A stretch of 64,000 nt of DNA from Salinivirga sp035268865. Its GTDB lineage: Bacteria; Bacteroidota; Bacteroidia; Bacteroidales; Salinivirgaceae. The DNA lies in NCBI RefSeq assembly GCF_035268865.1, contig NZ_DATFKB010000042.1, forward strand, positions 1 to 64,000, in the 5' to 3' direction. The translations under genes and the position numbers were made by a program. Under the pieces are notes generated by a model. The model ran no database searches and was not told where the DNA came from. It worked only from the letters and a program-made list of their open reading frames with translations. Positions 33,399-43,682 of the stretch are shown one piece after another (position 1 is the first letter of the stretch; each line of letters starts with the position of its first letter).

Positions 33399-35264
33399 TT
33401 ATCGTTTTTTTTGTTGCTGCTGTTTAGCCATTTGTTCCATTCGCTGCTGAAATTTGGACTTTTTAGCTGGCTTCTTCTTATTTATGTTGATTTGGGCCCG
33501 AATAGCCTTATCATCAATCATTTGCCTAAAGACCCAGGTCTGTAGAATGGTAATCAGCAATGATACAAAGTAGTAATAACTTAACGCAGATGCATAGTTA
33601 TTGAAGAAAAACAGCATGAATAGTGGCATAATATACATCATGGTTTTCATGCCGGGCATTCCTGTACTTTGTGGGTTATTTTTATTATTCATGTTGATGT
33701 AAATAAAGTTCACGATGGTCATCAACAACACGAATAAACTCACATGATCGCCATACCATGGGATTTCAAATGGCAATTGCACAATGGAATCATATGAACT
33801 CAGGTCGTCTGCCCACAAGAAGCTTTGCTGACGTAGTTCAATTGATGCCGGAAAGAAGCGGAATAGCGCAATTAAAAACGGCAATTGCAATAACATAGGC
33901 AAACAACCTCCCATTGGACTGGCACCTGCTTTTTTGTAGAGGCTCATGGTTGCTTGCTGCTTTTTCATGGCATCCTCTTTCTTGGGAAATTTCTTATTGA
34001 TTTCATCAATTTCCGGCTTCAGCACACGCATTTTTGCTGTTGACCTGTATGAACGGTAAGTTAGCGGGAACAAACCGGCTTTAATGATCAATGTAAGAAT
34101 CAGAATTATGATGCCATAGTTAGAAATATATTTCCCAAGCCATTCAAAGAGGTTGATTACAATGAGTTTATTCACCCATCCGAAAATACCCCAACCCAGT
34201 GGAAGTAGTTCTTCAAACTCTTTCTCGTGGGATTTAAGGCGTTCATATTTGTTGGGTCCGAAATAGAAATCAAAACTATAATCGCTTTCGCGCTGAGCCA
34301 TATAAGGCATATATGCTTCGCAAGAGACATATTTCACAAATTGCTGGTCGGCTGTCATTTGCGTTTCAATAAACAGATCGGTAAGTGGCCTTTCAGGAAT
34401 CAAAATTGAGCTGAAAAATTGCTGTTTAAACGCGACCCATTCAATTTGTTCATTAAGTTTTTCTTCATCATCTCCTGTCTCTGAGAGATAGTCTACATCC
34501 CCACCTTTGTAGCGGTAATAAACAGATGAGTTACGCTCTTCCCATTCATAACCTTTTTCGACACTTGGCATGTAGATAGCCCAATCGAAGGAGAGGTAAT
34601 CGTTTTTAATTATATCGCCCAAATTATGTAAATCTACATCGAATTCCACCATATAATCGTCATGGTGCAGGGTATATTTGTAGTCTACATAACGATTGTC
34701 ACCAGCACTAAGCCTCATAACCAGTTGCTGACCGCTGTCGGTGCGGGTTTGCTCGTAAGCTTCAAAGTATAATTGTTGCGTTTTAATGGGTACCTGTGCA
34801 TCATTGGTAACCCAGTTAAACCCAAATTTTGTAGAGTCACCAGAGAACAATTTTAATGGCAGCGAATCATATGTTTGAAATTCTTTAAGACTGACATAAT
34901 AAGGCCTACCTCCAAGAGAATGAATTTCAATCTCAACCTTTTCATTCTCGAGTGTAAAAGTTTTATTCTCACCTTTTGCTGAGACACCGAAGACACCATA
35001 TTTTTCCATTAATTTGGTATCAGCAGAATCCTGGCTATGTGTCGAATTCTGGTCAGGAGCAAATGTTGGCTCGGCCTTTTTCTCTGTGCTCCGTTCGATA
35101 TCCTGCTCTTTTTGCTGCATCTCTTTCTGCTGCTCAACCTGTGCCAGAGAATCGCGTCTTCTGCGTTCACCCTGAATTTCCTCTTCGCTGGGGCTGGCAA
35201 AATAGCTCCATGCGATCAAAACCGCCCCAATAAGTAGTATTCCAATAATCGAATTTCTGTCCAT
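33399..35264 (-). CDS. yidC: Membrane protein insertase YidC
   Basis: The protein has 621 residues in the Gram-negative form: an N-terminal membrane anchor (about 4-24), a large periplasmic beta-sandwich domain, and a C-terminal core of five membrane helices with the signature MGGCLPMLLQLPFLIALFRF. The basic C-terminal tail, rich in Lys and Gln, may contact ribosomes. It inserts and folds inner-membrane proteins with or without SecYEG. The start codon is only 3 bp after the pyrG stop, so the two are in one operon with likely translational coupling. Confidence 0.97.
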   Translation of the reverse strand: MDRNSIIGILLIGAVLIAWSYFASPSEEEIQGERRRRDSLAQVEQQKEMQQKEQDIERSTEKKAEPTFAPDQNSTHSQDSADTKLMEKYGVFGVSAKGENKTFTLENEKVEIEIHSLGGRPYYVSLKEFQTYDSLPLKLFSGDSTKFGFNWVTNDAQVPIKTQQLYFEAYEQTRTDSGQQLVMRLSAGDNRYVDYKYTLHHDDYMVEFDVDLHNLGDIIKNDYLSFDWAIYMPSVEKGYEWEERNSSVYYRYKGGDVDYLSETGDDEEKLNEQIEWVAFKQQFFSSILIPERPLTDLFIETQMTADQQFVKYVSCEAYMPYMAQRESDYSFDFYFGPNKYERLKSHEKEFEELLPLGWGIFGWVNKLIVINLFEWLGKYISNYGIIILILTLIIKAGLFPLTYRSYRSTAKMRVLKPEIDEINKKFPKKEDAMKKQQATMSLYKKAGASPMGGCLPMLLQLPFLIALFRFFPASIELRQQSFLWADDLSSYDSIVQLPFEIPWYGDHVSLFVLLMTIVNFIYINMNNKNNPQSTGMPGMKTMMYIMPLFMLFFFNNYASALSYYYFVSLLITILQTWVFRQMIDDKAIRAQININKKKPAKKSKFQQRMEQMAKQQQQKKR

Positions 35265-35267
35265 CTC

Positions 35268-36890
35268 TTATTTATGATTTATTTTTTCAACATGATTTAC
35301 AGCTGCTGCCACAAAACCTACAAATATGGGGTGCGGATTTACAACTGTACTTTTATATTCCGGATGAAATTGAACCCCAACATACCATTCATGTTCAGGG
35401 ATCTCAACTATTTCAACTAAATCTGTATCTTCATTAATACCTGTAGCAATCATACCCGCCTGCTCAAAGTCATTGAGGTATTTATTATTAAATTCATATC
35501 TGTGTCTGTGTCTTTCCCAGGTGTTTTTACTTTTATAGGCCTTTGCAGCCTTTGAGCCATCTTTTAACTGACAGGGATAAGCTCCCAGGCGCATTGTGCC
35601 TCCCATATCGAGTATATTTTTCTGATCTTCCATTAGCGCAATCACAGGGTATTCTGTTTTTCGATCCATTTCGGTAGAGTGTGCACCTTTAAAATTAAGT
35701 ACATTTCTGGCAAATTCTATTACTGCACATTGCATTCCAAGACATACCCCTAAAAACGGAATATTATTTTTTCTGGCATACCGGGCAGCGAGCAATTTAC
35801 CATCAATACCGCGATGACCAAAACCCGGTGCAATAAGTATACCAGCACAGTCTTTGAATTTTGCTTTCATGTTATTTGAGTCCAACTCCTCAGAATGCAC
35901 CCAACAAATATTAACTTTTACGTTATTTACAGCTCCTGCGTGCACAAAAGATTCTGAAATGGATTTATAAGCATCGGGTAATTCTACATATTTTCCAACA
36001 AGCGCTATTTTTATATCTTTTTTGGGGTTATGCAGTCGGTGCAGGAACTCTTTCCAGGGTTTCAATTCGGGTTCTTCCAGCGGGTCCAGTTCCAATTTTT
36101 GCAATGCAATGCGGTCGAGTCCCTCGTCCTGCATTTTTAACGGCACTTCATAAATTGTTTTAACGTCAATAGATTCTATTACTGCATCAATATCTACATT
36201 ACAAAACAAGGCGACTTTTTGTCGCACATCTTCATTCAGACTATGTTCAGAACGTAGTACAACAACATCTGGCTGCACTCCTGCCTCGAGCAACATTTTC
36301 ACTGAGTGCTGTGTGGGTTTTGTCTTGAGTTCGCGGCTGGCCGCAAGGTAAGGGACCAACGTTAAATGTATAACCATACTTCTCCGGCCCAGCTCCCATT
36401 TTAGCTGCCGCACGGCTTCAATATATGGCAGTGACTCTATGTCACCTACGGTGCCTCCTATTTCTGTAATTACGACATCATATTTATCCCGGTTTCCCAA
36501 CAATTTTATGCGCCTTTTGATTTCATCGGTTATGTGGGGAATTACCTGAACTGTTTTACCCAAAAAATCGCCACGTCGTTCTTTATCAATTACCGACTGG
36601 TATATGCGGCCTGTGGTAACATTATTAGCCTGTGATGTAGCAGCGCTTAAAAACCTTTCGTAATGCCCCAAATCAAGATCTGTTTCGGCTCCATCGTCGG
36701 TTACAAAACACTCACCATGCTCATAAGGATTTAAGGTTCCGGGATCCACATTCAGATAAGGATCAAGTTTTTGAATTGTCACTTTGTATCCCCGGGATTG
36801 CAGCAGCTTAGCCAGTGAAGCTGAAATTATGCCTTTCCCCAAAGATGAAGTAACACCACCTGTAACGAAAATATAACGTGTATTTGCCAC
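35268..36890 (-). CDS. pyrG: CTP synthase
   Basis: The protein has 540 residues. The N-terminal synthetase domain starts with YIFVTGGVTSSLGKG and the C-terminal class I glutamine amidotransferase has its nucleophile Cys in GVCLGMQ and the His-Glu pair in VQFHPEYKS. It makes CTP from UTP with glutamine. The start codon is GTG; a stop codon lies a few codons upstream in frame and there is no ATG, so GTG is the only sensible start. It is followed directly by yidC. Confidence 0.97.
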   Translation of the reverse strand: MANTRYIFVTGGVTSSLGKGIISASLAKLLQSRGYKVTIQKLDPYLNVDPGTLNPYEHGECFVTDDGAETDLDLGHYERFLSAATSQANNVTTGRIYQSVIDKERRGDFLGKTVQVIPHITDEIKRRIKLLGNRDKYDVVITEIGGTVGDIESLPYIEAVRQLKWELGRRSMVIHLTLVPYLAASRELKTKPTQHSVKMLLEAGVQPDVVVLRSEHSLNEDVRQKVALFCNVDIDAVIESIDVKTIYEVPLKMQDEGLDRIALQKLELDPLEEPELKPWKEFLHRLHNPKKDIKIALVGKYVELPDAYKSISESFVHAGAVNNVKVNICWVHSEELDSNNMKAKFKDCAGILIAPGFGHRGIDGKLLAARYARKNNIPFLGVCLGMQCAVIEFARNVLNFKGAHSTEMDRKTEYPVIALMEDQKNILDMGGTMRLGAYPCQLKDGSKAAKAYKSKNTWERHRHRYEFNNKYLNDFEQAGMIATGINEDTDLVEIVEIPEHEWYVGVQFHPEYKSTVVNPHPIFVGFVAAAVNHVEKINHK

Positions 36891-36905
36891 AATATTGAGT
36901 TTTAT

Positions 36906-39230
36906 CTAAAATTTAAATGTCATTCCAAAACTAGGTAATATTGGTAACTGATATATTACCTCATTTGCCAATCGATTTACATAAAAAACATTATTCCTGT
37001 CATAAACATTGGTCAAGCTGGCTACTAACTCTACCTCAGCATCTCCTTTCAGGTAGAACTTACGCTTGACATTGAAATCTAATCTGTGGTATGCCGTAAG
37101 TCGCCGTTCATTAACACCTCCATAAATGGTTCCAATATCTCCGGCTGTATTTGAATAGTCATCGTTCATTGAATTAAGCGATAAACTTTCATAATAAGCG
37201 ACAGAGGATGTAAATGGCAAGCCGCTACCATAATTCCAACGCATACTGACCACCCAGTTAAGTCTTGCTCCAAAAGTATAAGAGGTGAGTACATTTACGC
37301 TCAGTCTTCTGTCGAAGTGTGGAGGATATTCAATTAGCTGGGCTTCCTGGGTGAGGTCGTCATAAAAATAACCGGTACGGTTCACATATCCCCACGATCC
37401 TACAGTCCACACATACCAGCGTTTATAATCATATTTCAATGACAAGTCAAACCCGTAAGCATCACCTTGTTCAAACATATAACTGGTTTTAAGAATATCG
37501 GGGATATCATTAAAAGCGGTATTCTCACCAAATCTTTTGTTGGGATTTATATTTATCAAGGGATTCATATACTTATAATACGACTCAAAATTCACGGTAA
37601 TGCGGTTATTTACGTCATATTCAATACCTCCCACAACATGTTTGGCTTTTTGAAGTTTAGTTTCGACTTCTTCACCCCTGAACGAAGCGGGTAAACTCTC
37701 GGGTGAGCTTAGAAAACCGTAAAACAAATCTACCACACTCCTTTGTGAATTGGCCGCAATGAGGTTTTGGCTATAGAAACCACCAGAAGCTTTTAAACGC
37801 AAGTTCTCAGATATTTTGTATTTCATGCCAAGCCGAGGTTCTAATGATGGCTCGCCCAAAGATGCATAATAGATTAGACGTACACCAGGCTCTACAATAA
37901 AGTCGCCCCACTGCCCCTTGAACTGCATAAATGTGCTGTATTCTGCTGTATTCTGCTGGTGATTTACATTAAACCCGTAGGCATTATAGAATGTATAATC
38001 TGTGGCATAACTTGAAAAATCGAACCCAAAAGAAATCTCGTTTTTCCCTATAAATGATTTCACACCAAGACCAAAACCAAAATCACGAATACTACTTGTG
38101 CTTGGCTGTATTTCACTGGTCTCCATACTAATCTCGTAATCGGAGAAATTTACATGAAAATCAATAATGCTGTTTGATTGTGAAGGTACAACAACGGCAG
38201 TTGCACCACCTCCTCCATTGCTCCATTCCAAATCGGTGGTTCCCTGGTAATTTACGCGGTCAGTAAAATTAAATCCAAAAACATTAAATTTATTCCCACT
38301 CTCTCCTGTCAATGAAACCTTGCCATAAATATCAGTAAAATTAAATGGCAACCCATCTTCATCAACGTAATCATATATTTTTTTAGATGTTTGTTCCAGG
38401 TATGAGTGTTTTAAAGATAGGGCATAAGTAAGCGAACTGGGACTCTCTTTAGTAAATTTTTTGAGAGGGCCTTCCAGCAAAACCCTGGAAGCAAAGGTAT
38501 TGGCACTCACCTTACCGGAAAACTTCTTTTTATTGCCCTGCCTTGTACGTAAATCCATTATAGAACTTATTCTACCGCCATATTCTGCATTAAAGCCTCC
38601 GGTATAGATGTCGGCATTTAATAATAGATCGGTATCGAAAACAGAAAACATACCAATTGAGTGAAATGGGTTGTAAATGGTCATACCATCTAGCAAGACT
38701 TTATTGTGTATGGGTGCTCCACCTCTAATATAGAGTTGCCCGCCCTGATCACCGGTAAAAACAACTCCGGGAACAACCTGAATATACTGTGCGATATCTA
38801 CTTCAGCACCAACAGAAGGAAGCTTCTCAATCTGCCGGGGCGAAATTTTTACGACTGCAGTATGTACCTGATTTTTCATTTCTTCTTTTTCGGCACTCAC
38901 TACAATGTCCTGAATTGTAATTGATGCCGGTTGTAAATACAAGTTTTTCGTTAAAGGCTTACCCGGAGTAATATCAATATCCACAACCAATGAATCATAT
39001 CCCAGGTAGGTAACCATAAGCTCGTAACTTCCAGCCGGAACTTTGGTTATGGCATAGAAGCCATTTACATCAGTTGCGGCTCCAAAAGTAGTACCTTTTA
39101 AAATTACATTTGTAAACAAAACCGGTTCACCGGTTTCCTTATCAAAAATAAAGCCTTTCACACTGCCGGTTTGAGCAAAAGCACCACTAACATAAAAAAG
39201 AGTAACAATCAAAAAAATCTTCTTCATCAT
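36906..39230 (-). CDS. TonB-dependent receptor with carboxypeptidase-regulatory-like domain
   Basis: The protein has 774 residues from the MMKK start at 39230; a 17-residue upstream extension in frame is not a signal sequence and was dropped. The signal peptide is followed by a carboxypeptidase-regulatory-like beta domain (VKGFIFDKETGEPV, about 22-100), a plug domain with GDQGGQLYIRGGAPIHNKVLLDG, then a 22-strand-type barrel ending in Phe (PSFGMTFKF). The substrate is unknown; there is no adjacent SusD, so it is not a classic glycan-utilisation pair. It is 15 bp upstream of pyrG and possibly cotranscribed. Confidence 0.92.
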   Translation of the reverse strand: MMKKIFLIVTLFYVSGAFAQTGSVKGFIFDKETGEPVLFTNVILKGTTFGAATDVNGFYAITKVPAGSYELMVTYLGYDSLVVDIDITPGKPLTKNLYLQPASITIQDIVVSAEKEEMKNQVHTAVVKISPRQIEKLPSVGAEVDIAQYIQVVPGVVFTGDQGGQLYIRGGAPIHNKVLLDGMTIYNPFHSIGMFSVFDTDLLLNADIYTGGFNAEYGGRISSIMDLRTRQGNKKKFSGKVSANTFASRVLLEGPLKKFTKESPSSLTYALSLKHSYLEQTSKKIYDYVDEDGLPFNFTDIYGKVSLTGESGNKFNVFGFNFTDRVNYQGTTDLEWSNGGGGATAVVVPSQSNSIIDFHVNFSDYEISMETSEIQPSTSSIRDFGFGLGVKSFIGKNEISFGFDFSSYATDYTFYNAYGFNVNHQQNTAEYSTFMQFKGQWGDFIVEPGVRLIYYASLGEPSLEPRLGMKYKISENLRLKASGGFYSQNLIAANSQRSVVDLFYGFLSSPESLPASFRGEEVETKLQKAKHVVGGIEYDVNNRITVNFESYYKYMNPLININPNKRFGENTAFNDIPDILKTSYMFEQGDAYGFDLSLKYDYKRWYVWTVGSWGYVNRTGYFYDDLTQEAQLIEYPPHFDRRLSVNVLTSYTFGARLNWVVSMRWNYGSGLPFTSSVAYYESLSLNSMNDDYSNTAGDIGTIYGGVNERRLTAYHRLDFNVKRKFYLKGDAEVELVASLTNVYDRNNVFYVNRLANEVIYQLPILPSFGMTFKF

Positions 39231-39332
39231 AAACGGGTATTTTAACAGCCAGTTCAGCAACACACTGAAAACCAACTGCAAGAGAATTTATTATATCCTA
39301 AACGAGCCACAAATTAAACGGGTAGTATTGTT

Positions 39333-41468
39333 TTAGTCGTCCAGCTCGTCAAGAATATCTAATTTTTTTCGCAGCAAAGATATACGTTTTTTAGCTCTTT
39401 CTATTTTTTCCTGAATTTCATCTACAAGTGCATTAGATGATTTGGAATCGTTAAAGAATCCAATATTATTTTCGTAGAGCGTAATTTCGTTTTCCAGATC
39501 CTTAATTTTATTGATAATTTTATTACGTTCTGGTGTAATCTTTTTCTTCAAACGTGGATTATCAAGCCAATTTTCAATTTTGTTTCTGAAGTTCATAAGG
39601 TTTCGCTTCTCATCTTCAATTTTCATACTATCGAAATGCTTATTGATAGCCTGGCGAAACTCTTTTTGCACTTCGTCTTTCTTATCGAAAGGCACAAAAC
39701 CTATTTCAGACCACTCTTTTTGGAAATCGCTTAAAGTTTTCAGATCTGCTTCATCGTCGCCGGATAGTTCAAATTGTTTTACTTTTTCAATTAGCTGATT
39801 TTTCGCGTCAAGATTGTCATCTTGTCTTTTATCAATATTGGAAAAGAAATCTTTTTTTGCCTCAAAGAAGTGGTCACATGCAGCTCTGAAGCGTTTCCAT
39901 AATGCTTCTGAGTTTTTGCGTGGCACCGGCCCTGTTTGTTTCCAAATTTTTTGTAATTGTATAAATTCGCCTGTAGTCTTTTTCCAGTCCGTACTATCTT
40001 TCATTGCCTCTGCCTGCAGACACAATTCGGCTTTTTTCTCCAGGTTTTCTTGTTCTTCGGCGTGTTTTTCTGCAAAATAAGCGCGCTTGGCATCGAAAAA
40101 CTTATCGCATGCTGTTTTAAATCGTTGATATATTTCGTTATTGTATTTTTTGGGTGCGAAACCTATGGTTTTCCAGAGTTTTTGAATTTCAATAATTTCC
40201 TTGCTTTTTTCTTCCCATTTTTTGGGCTTTACCAGGTTGAGCTTATTGATTTCCTCTACTTTTTTACAAAGCGTCTCTTTAGATTCGAGATTTTTCTGCT
40301 GGTCTTTTTTCAGTCCTTCGAAAAACTCCTGATGGCGCTTGTTAATTTTTACTGTAGCCTCTTTAAAACGATCCCAAATTTCTTCTTTTTTCTCGCGTGG
40401 TACAGGTCCGATTTCCCGCCACTGCTGATGATACTCCTGCAATATTTTAAAAGCCTTAACTACGCTATCTTTGAGAAGCAATTGTTCTGCTTTCTCACAC
40501 AAATTAACCTTGGCATCAAGGTTTTTACGTAAATCGAGATCTCTGAGTTCTTTATTAATTTTAACATAGTCATAAAACTGCTCAACCGCAAAGTGGTATT
40601 TTTCCCATATACCTTTCACCTCACTCTGAGGTACTTTTCCGATTTCGCGCCATCTGTCCTGCAGAGCCCTAAACTCCTGAAAAGTTTTATTTAAGGATTC
40701 CTCTTTATTAATAAGATTTTTTATGCTCTCAATAACTTCGAACCGCGCAGCAAGGTTATCTTCCTTATCTTTTTCAATTTTATCCAGGTAAGCAACTCTT
40801 TTGTCTTTGTAGAGCTGCATCAGATTATTGAAATTATCATTTACCGGATCCGGCGAAGGTTGAAAATCCTTTTCGTTGCCTCCTTCTGCAACAAATTCCT
40901 CTTTTTGTTTTGCAAGATCCCTTTGATGTTTCTTGTAAAACTGGCTTTTAATTGCCTCAACTCGTTTCCGTATTCTTTGTATTTCAAACTCATTGAGCAA
41001 CCTCTCAAGCTCTGAAGTCAATTGGTCTTTACTCAATGCTCCATAATCGGAGTAATCTCCCTCATCCTCATCTTCATAAGGACTCTGCGCAGGGGGAAGA
41101 AGCTCATCTTGCTCGGAAAAAGATCCTGCAACCTGTTCTTCTTTCTTGTCCGTTGCGTTTTCTTCCTCTTTTTCCTGTTTTTCCTTCTTATCAGCATCTA
41201 CTGGTGCCTGGTTACCGGAAACAGATTTGGTTTCTTGTGAAACCTCTTCTTTAAATATTTCTTTTTCAACCTCCTTGTTTTCTGACTCTTCAATTTGGTC
41301 TTTGGCTGGAGATTGCGCTTCATCAGAAGTGGATTCCTCTGATCCTTCAACTGGTGAAGATGGTGAATCGGTCAAATTTTCATCAGATCGCTGTTTTTCA
41401 GGCTCTGATGCATGAGAATTATCATTCTCAGGCGTCTGCGGCTTTTCGTTGAATTCATTCGTATTCAT
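39333..41468 (-). CDS. DUF349 repeat coiled-coil protein
   Basis: The protein has 711 residues. The first about 150 are acidic and low complexity (Glu, Ser, Asp, Lys). Then come five DUF349 repeats, each of about 70 residues and carrying the core W-[RK]-x-[IT]-G-x-[VA]-P followed by a W/Y-x-[RK]-F helix, for example WREIGKVPQ, WREIGPVPR, WKTIGFAPK, WKQTGPVPR and WSEIGFVPF. The C-terminus is a coiled coil. The family is widespread in Bacteroidota and of uncertain function. No signal peptide is present, so it is probably cytoplasmic. Confidence 0.86.
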   Translation of the reverse strand: MNTNEFNEKPQTPENDNSHASEPEKQRSDENLTDSPSSPVEGSEESTSDEAQSPAKDQIEESENKEVEKEIFKEEVSQETKSVSGNQAPVDADKKEKQEKEEENATDKKEEQVAGSFSEQDELLPPAQSPYEDEDEGDYSDYGALSKDQLTSELERLLNEFEIQRIRKRVEAIKSQFYKKHQRDLAKQKEEFVAEGGNEKDFQPSPDPVNDNFNNLMQLYKDKRVAYLDKIEKDKEDNLAARFEVIESIKNLINKEESLNKTFQEFRALQDRWREIGKVPQSEVKGIWEKYHFAVEQFYDYVKINKELRDLDLRKNLDAKVNLCEKAEQLLLKDSVVKAFKILQEYHQQWREIGPVPREKKEEIWDRFKEATVKINKRHQEFFEGLKKDQQKNLESKETLCKKVEEINKLNLVKPKKWEEKSKEIIEIQKLWKTIGFAPKKYNNEIYQRFKTACDKFFDAKRAYFAEKHAEEQENLEKKAELCLQAEAMKDSTDWKKTTGEFIQLQKIWKQTGPVPRKNSEALWKRFRAACDHFFEAKKDFFSNIDKRQDDNLDAKNQLIEKVKQFELSGDDEADLKTLSDFQKEWSEIGFVPFDKKDEVQKEFRQAINKHFDSMKIEDEKRNLMNFRNKIENWLDNPRLKKKITPERNKIINKIKDLENEITLYENNIGFFNDSKSSNALVDEIQEKIERAKKRISLLRKKLDILDELDD

Positions 41469-41737
41469 ACTACGGCGGTATTTTGCTCTGTTTTATTCAA
41501 AAACTGTTACTTTAAACCTTACGAAAATAGATATTTCATCGAAATTCCTCAAAAATATCATGAACTGTTTTCATTTTTTTAAGCATCAAATAAAAATTAG
41601 TCAGTGAATTACGTAGAAATAACCGACTTAAAAACTCCACCAGACCATATTTCAAAAGCAAAACAGCGCATTCTGAAACACATTGTAGCCAATGAATTTA
41701 CCCTCTTGCTATTTTTTGCTAATTTTACACCAAAAAA

Positions 41738-42430
41738 ATGCGCATTGATATACTTGCAGTAATTCCGGAGATGCTTGAAGGTCCGCTCAATAATTCCATT
41801 ATTAAAAAAGCGCAGGAAAGTGGAACAGCCACCATTAAAATACACAGTCTAAGGAATTACTCAGACAATAAACACAACCGGATTGACGATTACGCCTATA
41901 GTGCTGGTGCCGGGATGGTTTTGCGTGTAGAACCTGTTTACAAAGCCATATCGGACCTTAAGTCACAGAGAAAATATGATGAAATTATTTACACTTCACC
42001 AGACGGCGAAGTATTTAACCAGCAACAGGCAAACCAACTTTCCACTTACGAAAACATCATTATTTTGTGTGGCCATTATAAAGGAATTGACCAAAGAATA
42101 AGAGACCATTTGATTACAAAAGAAATTTCCATAGGCGACTATGTGCTTACTGGCGGAGAACTGGCCGCAGCAATAATTACTGATAGCGTAATAAGATTAT
42201 TGCCTGGCGCAATGGGCGATGAAACATCGGCACTTACCGATTCCTTTCAGGATGGTCTTTTGGCACCTCCTGTTTACACGCGGCCAGCCGATTTTAATGG
42301 ATGGAAAGTACCAGATATATTACTTTCAGGAAATGATGCAGCTGTTGAAGAATGGAAAATGCAGCAGGCACTTGAACGCACAAAAAAACTAAGACCCGAC
42401 CTATTAGATGATTTGGATCATAATAACTAA
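41738..42430 (+). CDS. trmD: tRNA (guanine-N1-)-methyltransferase
   Basis: The protein has 230 residues and is a SPOUT-fold enzyme methylating G37 of tRNAs that read CNN codons. The trefoil-knot SAM-binding segment GDYVLTGGELAA and the C-terminal PAxFxGWKVPDILLSG motif are present. The usual neighbours rimM, rplS and rpsP are absent. The start is the first ATG and leaves only a short leader. M28 peptidase follows 11 bp later, suggesting an operon. Confidence 0.96.
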   Translation: MRIDILAVIPEMLEGPLNNSIIKKAQESGTATIKIHSLRNYSDNKHNRIDDYAYSAGAGMVLRVEPVYKAISDLKSQRKYDEIIYTSPDGEVFNQQQANQLSTYENIIILCGHYKGIDQRIRDHLITKEISIGDYVLTGGELAAAIITDSVIRLLPGAMGDETSALTDSFQDGLLAPPVYTRPADFNGWKVPDILLSGNDAAVEEWKMQQALERTKKLRPDLLDDLDHNN

Positions 42431-42441
42431 ACAATTTCTTT

Positions 42442-43680
42442 ATGACTTTACTAAAATCAGTTTTGCTACTTGCTCTGTTATTTACAATTTCACTCACACC
42501 TGCACAGGACAAATCATTTGCTACCAAAATAATTGATCGTTTGGCTTCCGAAGCTTTTGACGGTCGTGGTTATGTAAACAATGGCGATATTAAAGCTGCC
42601 CGTTATATTGCTTCTGAGTTTAAAAATTCCGGGGCTCTACCACTTGGGAAAAGCTATTTACATCCATTTAATATCTCCATTAATACTTTTCCCGATACAG
42701 TTTCTGTAAAAGTTGATAAAAAAAACCTAAAAACGGCAAAAGACTTCATGGTTGGTGGGGGGTCAAAGGAAACCAATGGTACTTATGAACTTGTATATAT
42801 TGACACTACGGAATTAAATAACCTGGCGGATATAAATCAGGATATAAATGATAAAGTTGTTGTGTTGCCTGCTGCTGCAGAAAAAGATAAACGCACCTAC
42901 AAACTAAATGCAGCAGGATATATTTTCACGCACAAAAATAACCTGTATTGGCGATTAAGCGATGCTGTAGAGGTAAAACCATACTTTTATCTCCATACTT
43001 ACGATTCACTCATAAATGATTCGAAAACCATAAATGCAAATATCAACAACACTTTTTACGAGAATTACCGTACTGCAAACGTTATGGCAATGATAGAAGG
43101 CAGTGCAAAACCTGATTCTTTCTATGTTTTCACAGCTCATTATGATCATCTTGGGCGCATGGGCAGTGAAGTATTTTTCCCCGGGGCAAACGATAATGCC
43201 AGTGGCACAGCCATGTTACTCGATATGGCACGCCATTACAGTAAACCAATGAATAAACCAGAGTATTCAATGATTTTCATGGCTTTTGCAGCCGAAGAAT
43301 GTGGTTTATTTGGATCTGAATATGCTGCAAACAATTCACCTGTTGCGCTAGACAAAATTAAGTTTCTATTTAATCTTGATATGGTTGGATCCGGCAGCGG
43401 CGGTATCGGTATGGTAAATGCTAAAGTAGAGCCAAAAGCAGATAGCCTAATCAATGCGATCAACGACGAAAAGAATTACTTTTCGGATATAAGATCAGGA
43501 GGAGCCCGCTGCGTGAGCGATCACTGTGCCTTTGCACGAAAAAACGTTCCGGCAATTTTCATATTCACAAGAGGTAAAGAATATATGCACTATCATACCA
43601 TATCGGATAGTGGGCCTGTACCGCTTACAAAATGGGATGAATTATTTAACCTATTGAATAATTTTATGCGTTTGTATTAA
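42442..43680 (+). CDS. M28 family metallopeptidase, exported
   Basis: The protein has 412 residues. A signal peptide ends near TPAQ (about residue 22). The catalytic M28 domain carries the two-zinc ligands in FTAHYDHLG, GANDNASGTAM, AAEECGLFGSEY and FNLDMVGSG, followed by the C-terminal His-containing HYHTISD segment. Aminopeptidases of this type act in the periplasm or outside the cell. A PA-like inserted domain lies between the signal and the catalytic part. It is tightly packed between trmD and the HD protein (2 bp to the next gene). Confidence 0.92.
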   Translation: MTLLKSVLLLALLFTISLTPAQDKSFATKIIDRLASEAFDGRGYVNNGDIKAARYIASEFKNSGALPLGKSYLHPFNISINTFPDTVSVKVDKKNLKTAKDFMVGGGSKETNGTYELVYIDTTELNNLADINQDINDKVVVLPAAAEKDKRTYKLNAAGYIFTHKNNLYWRLSDAVEVKPYFYLHTYDSLINDSKTINANINNTFYENYRTANVMAMIEGSAKPDSFYVFTAHYDHLGRMGSEVFFPGANDNASGTAMLLDMARHYSKPMNKPEYSMIFMAFAAEECGLFGSEYAANNSPVALDKIKFLFNLDMVGSGSGGIGMVNAKVEPKADSLINAINDEKNYFSDIRSGGARCVSDHCAFARKNVPAIFIFTRGKEYMHYHTISDSGPVPLTKWDELFNLLNNFMRLY

Positions 43681-43682
43681 TT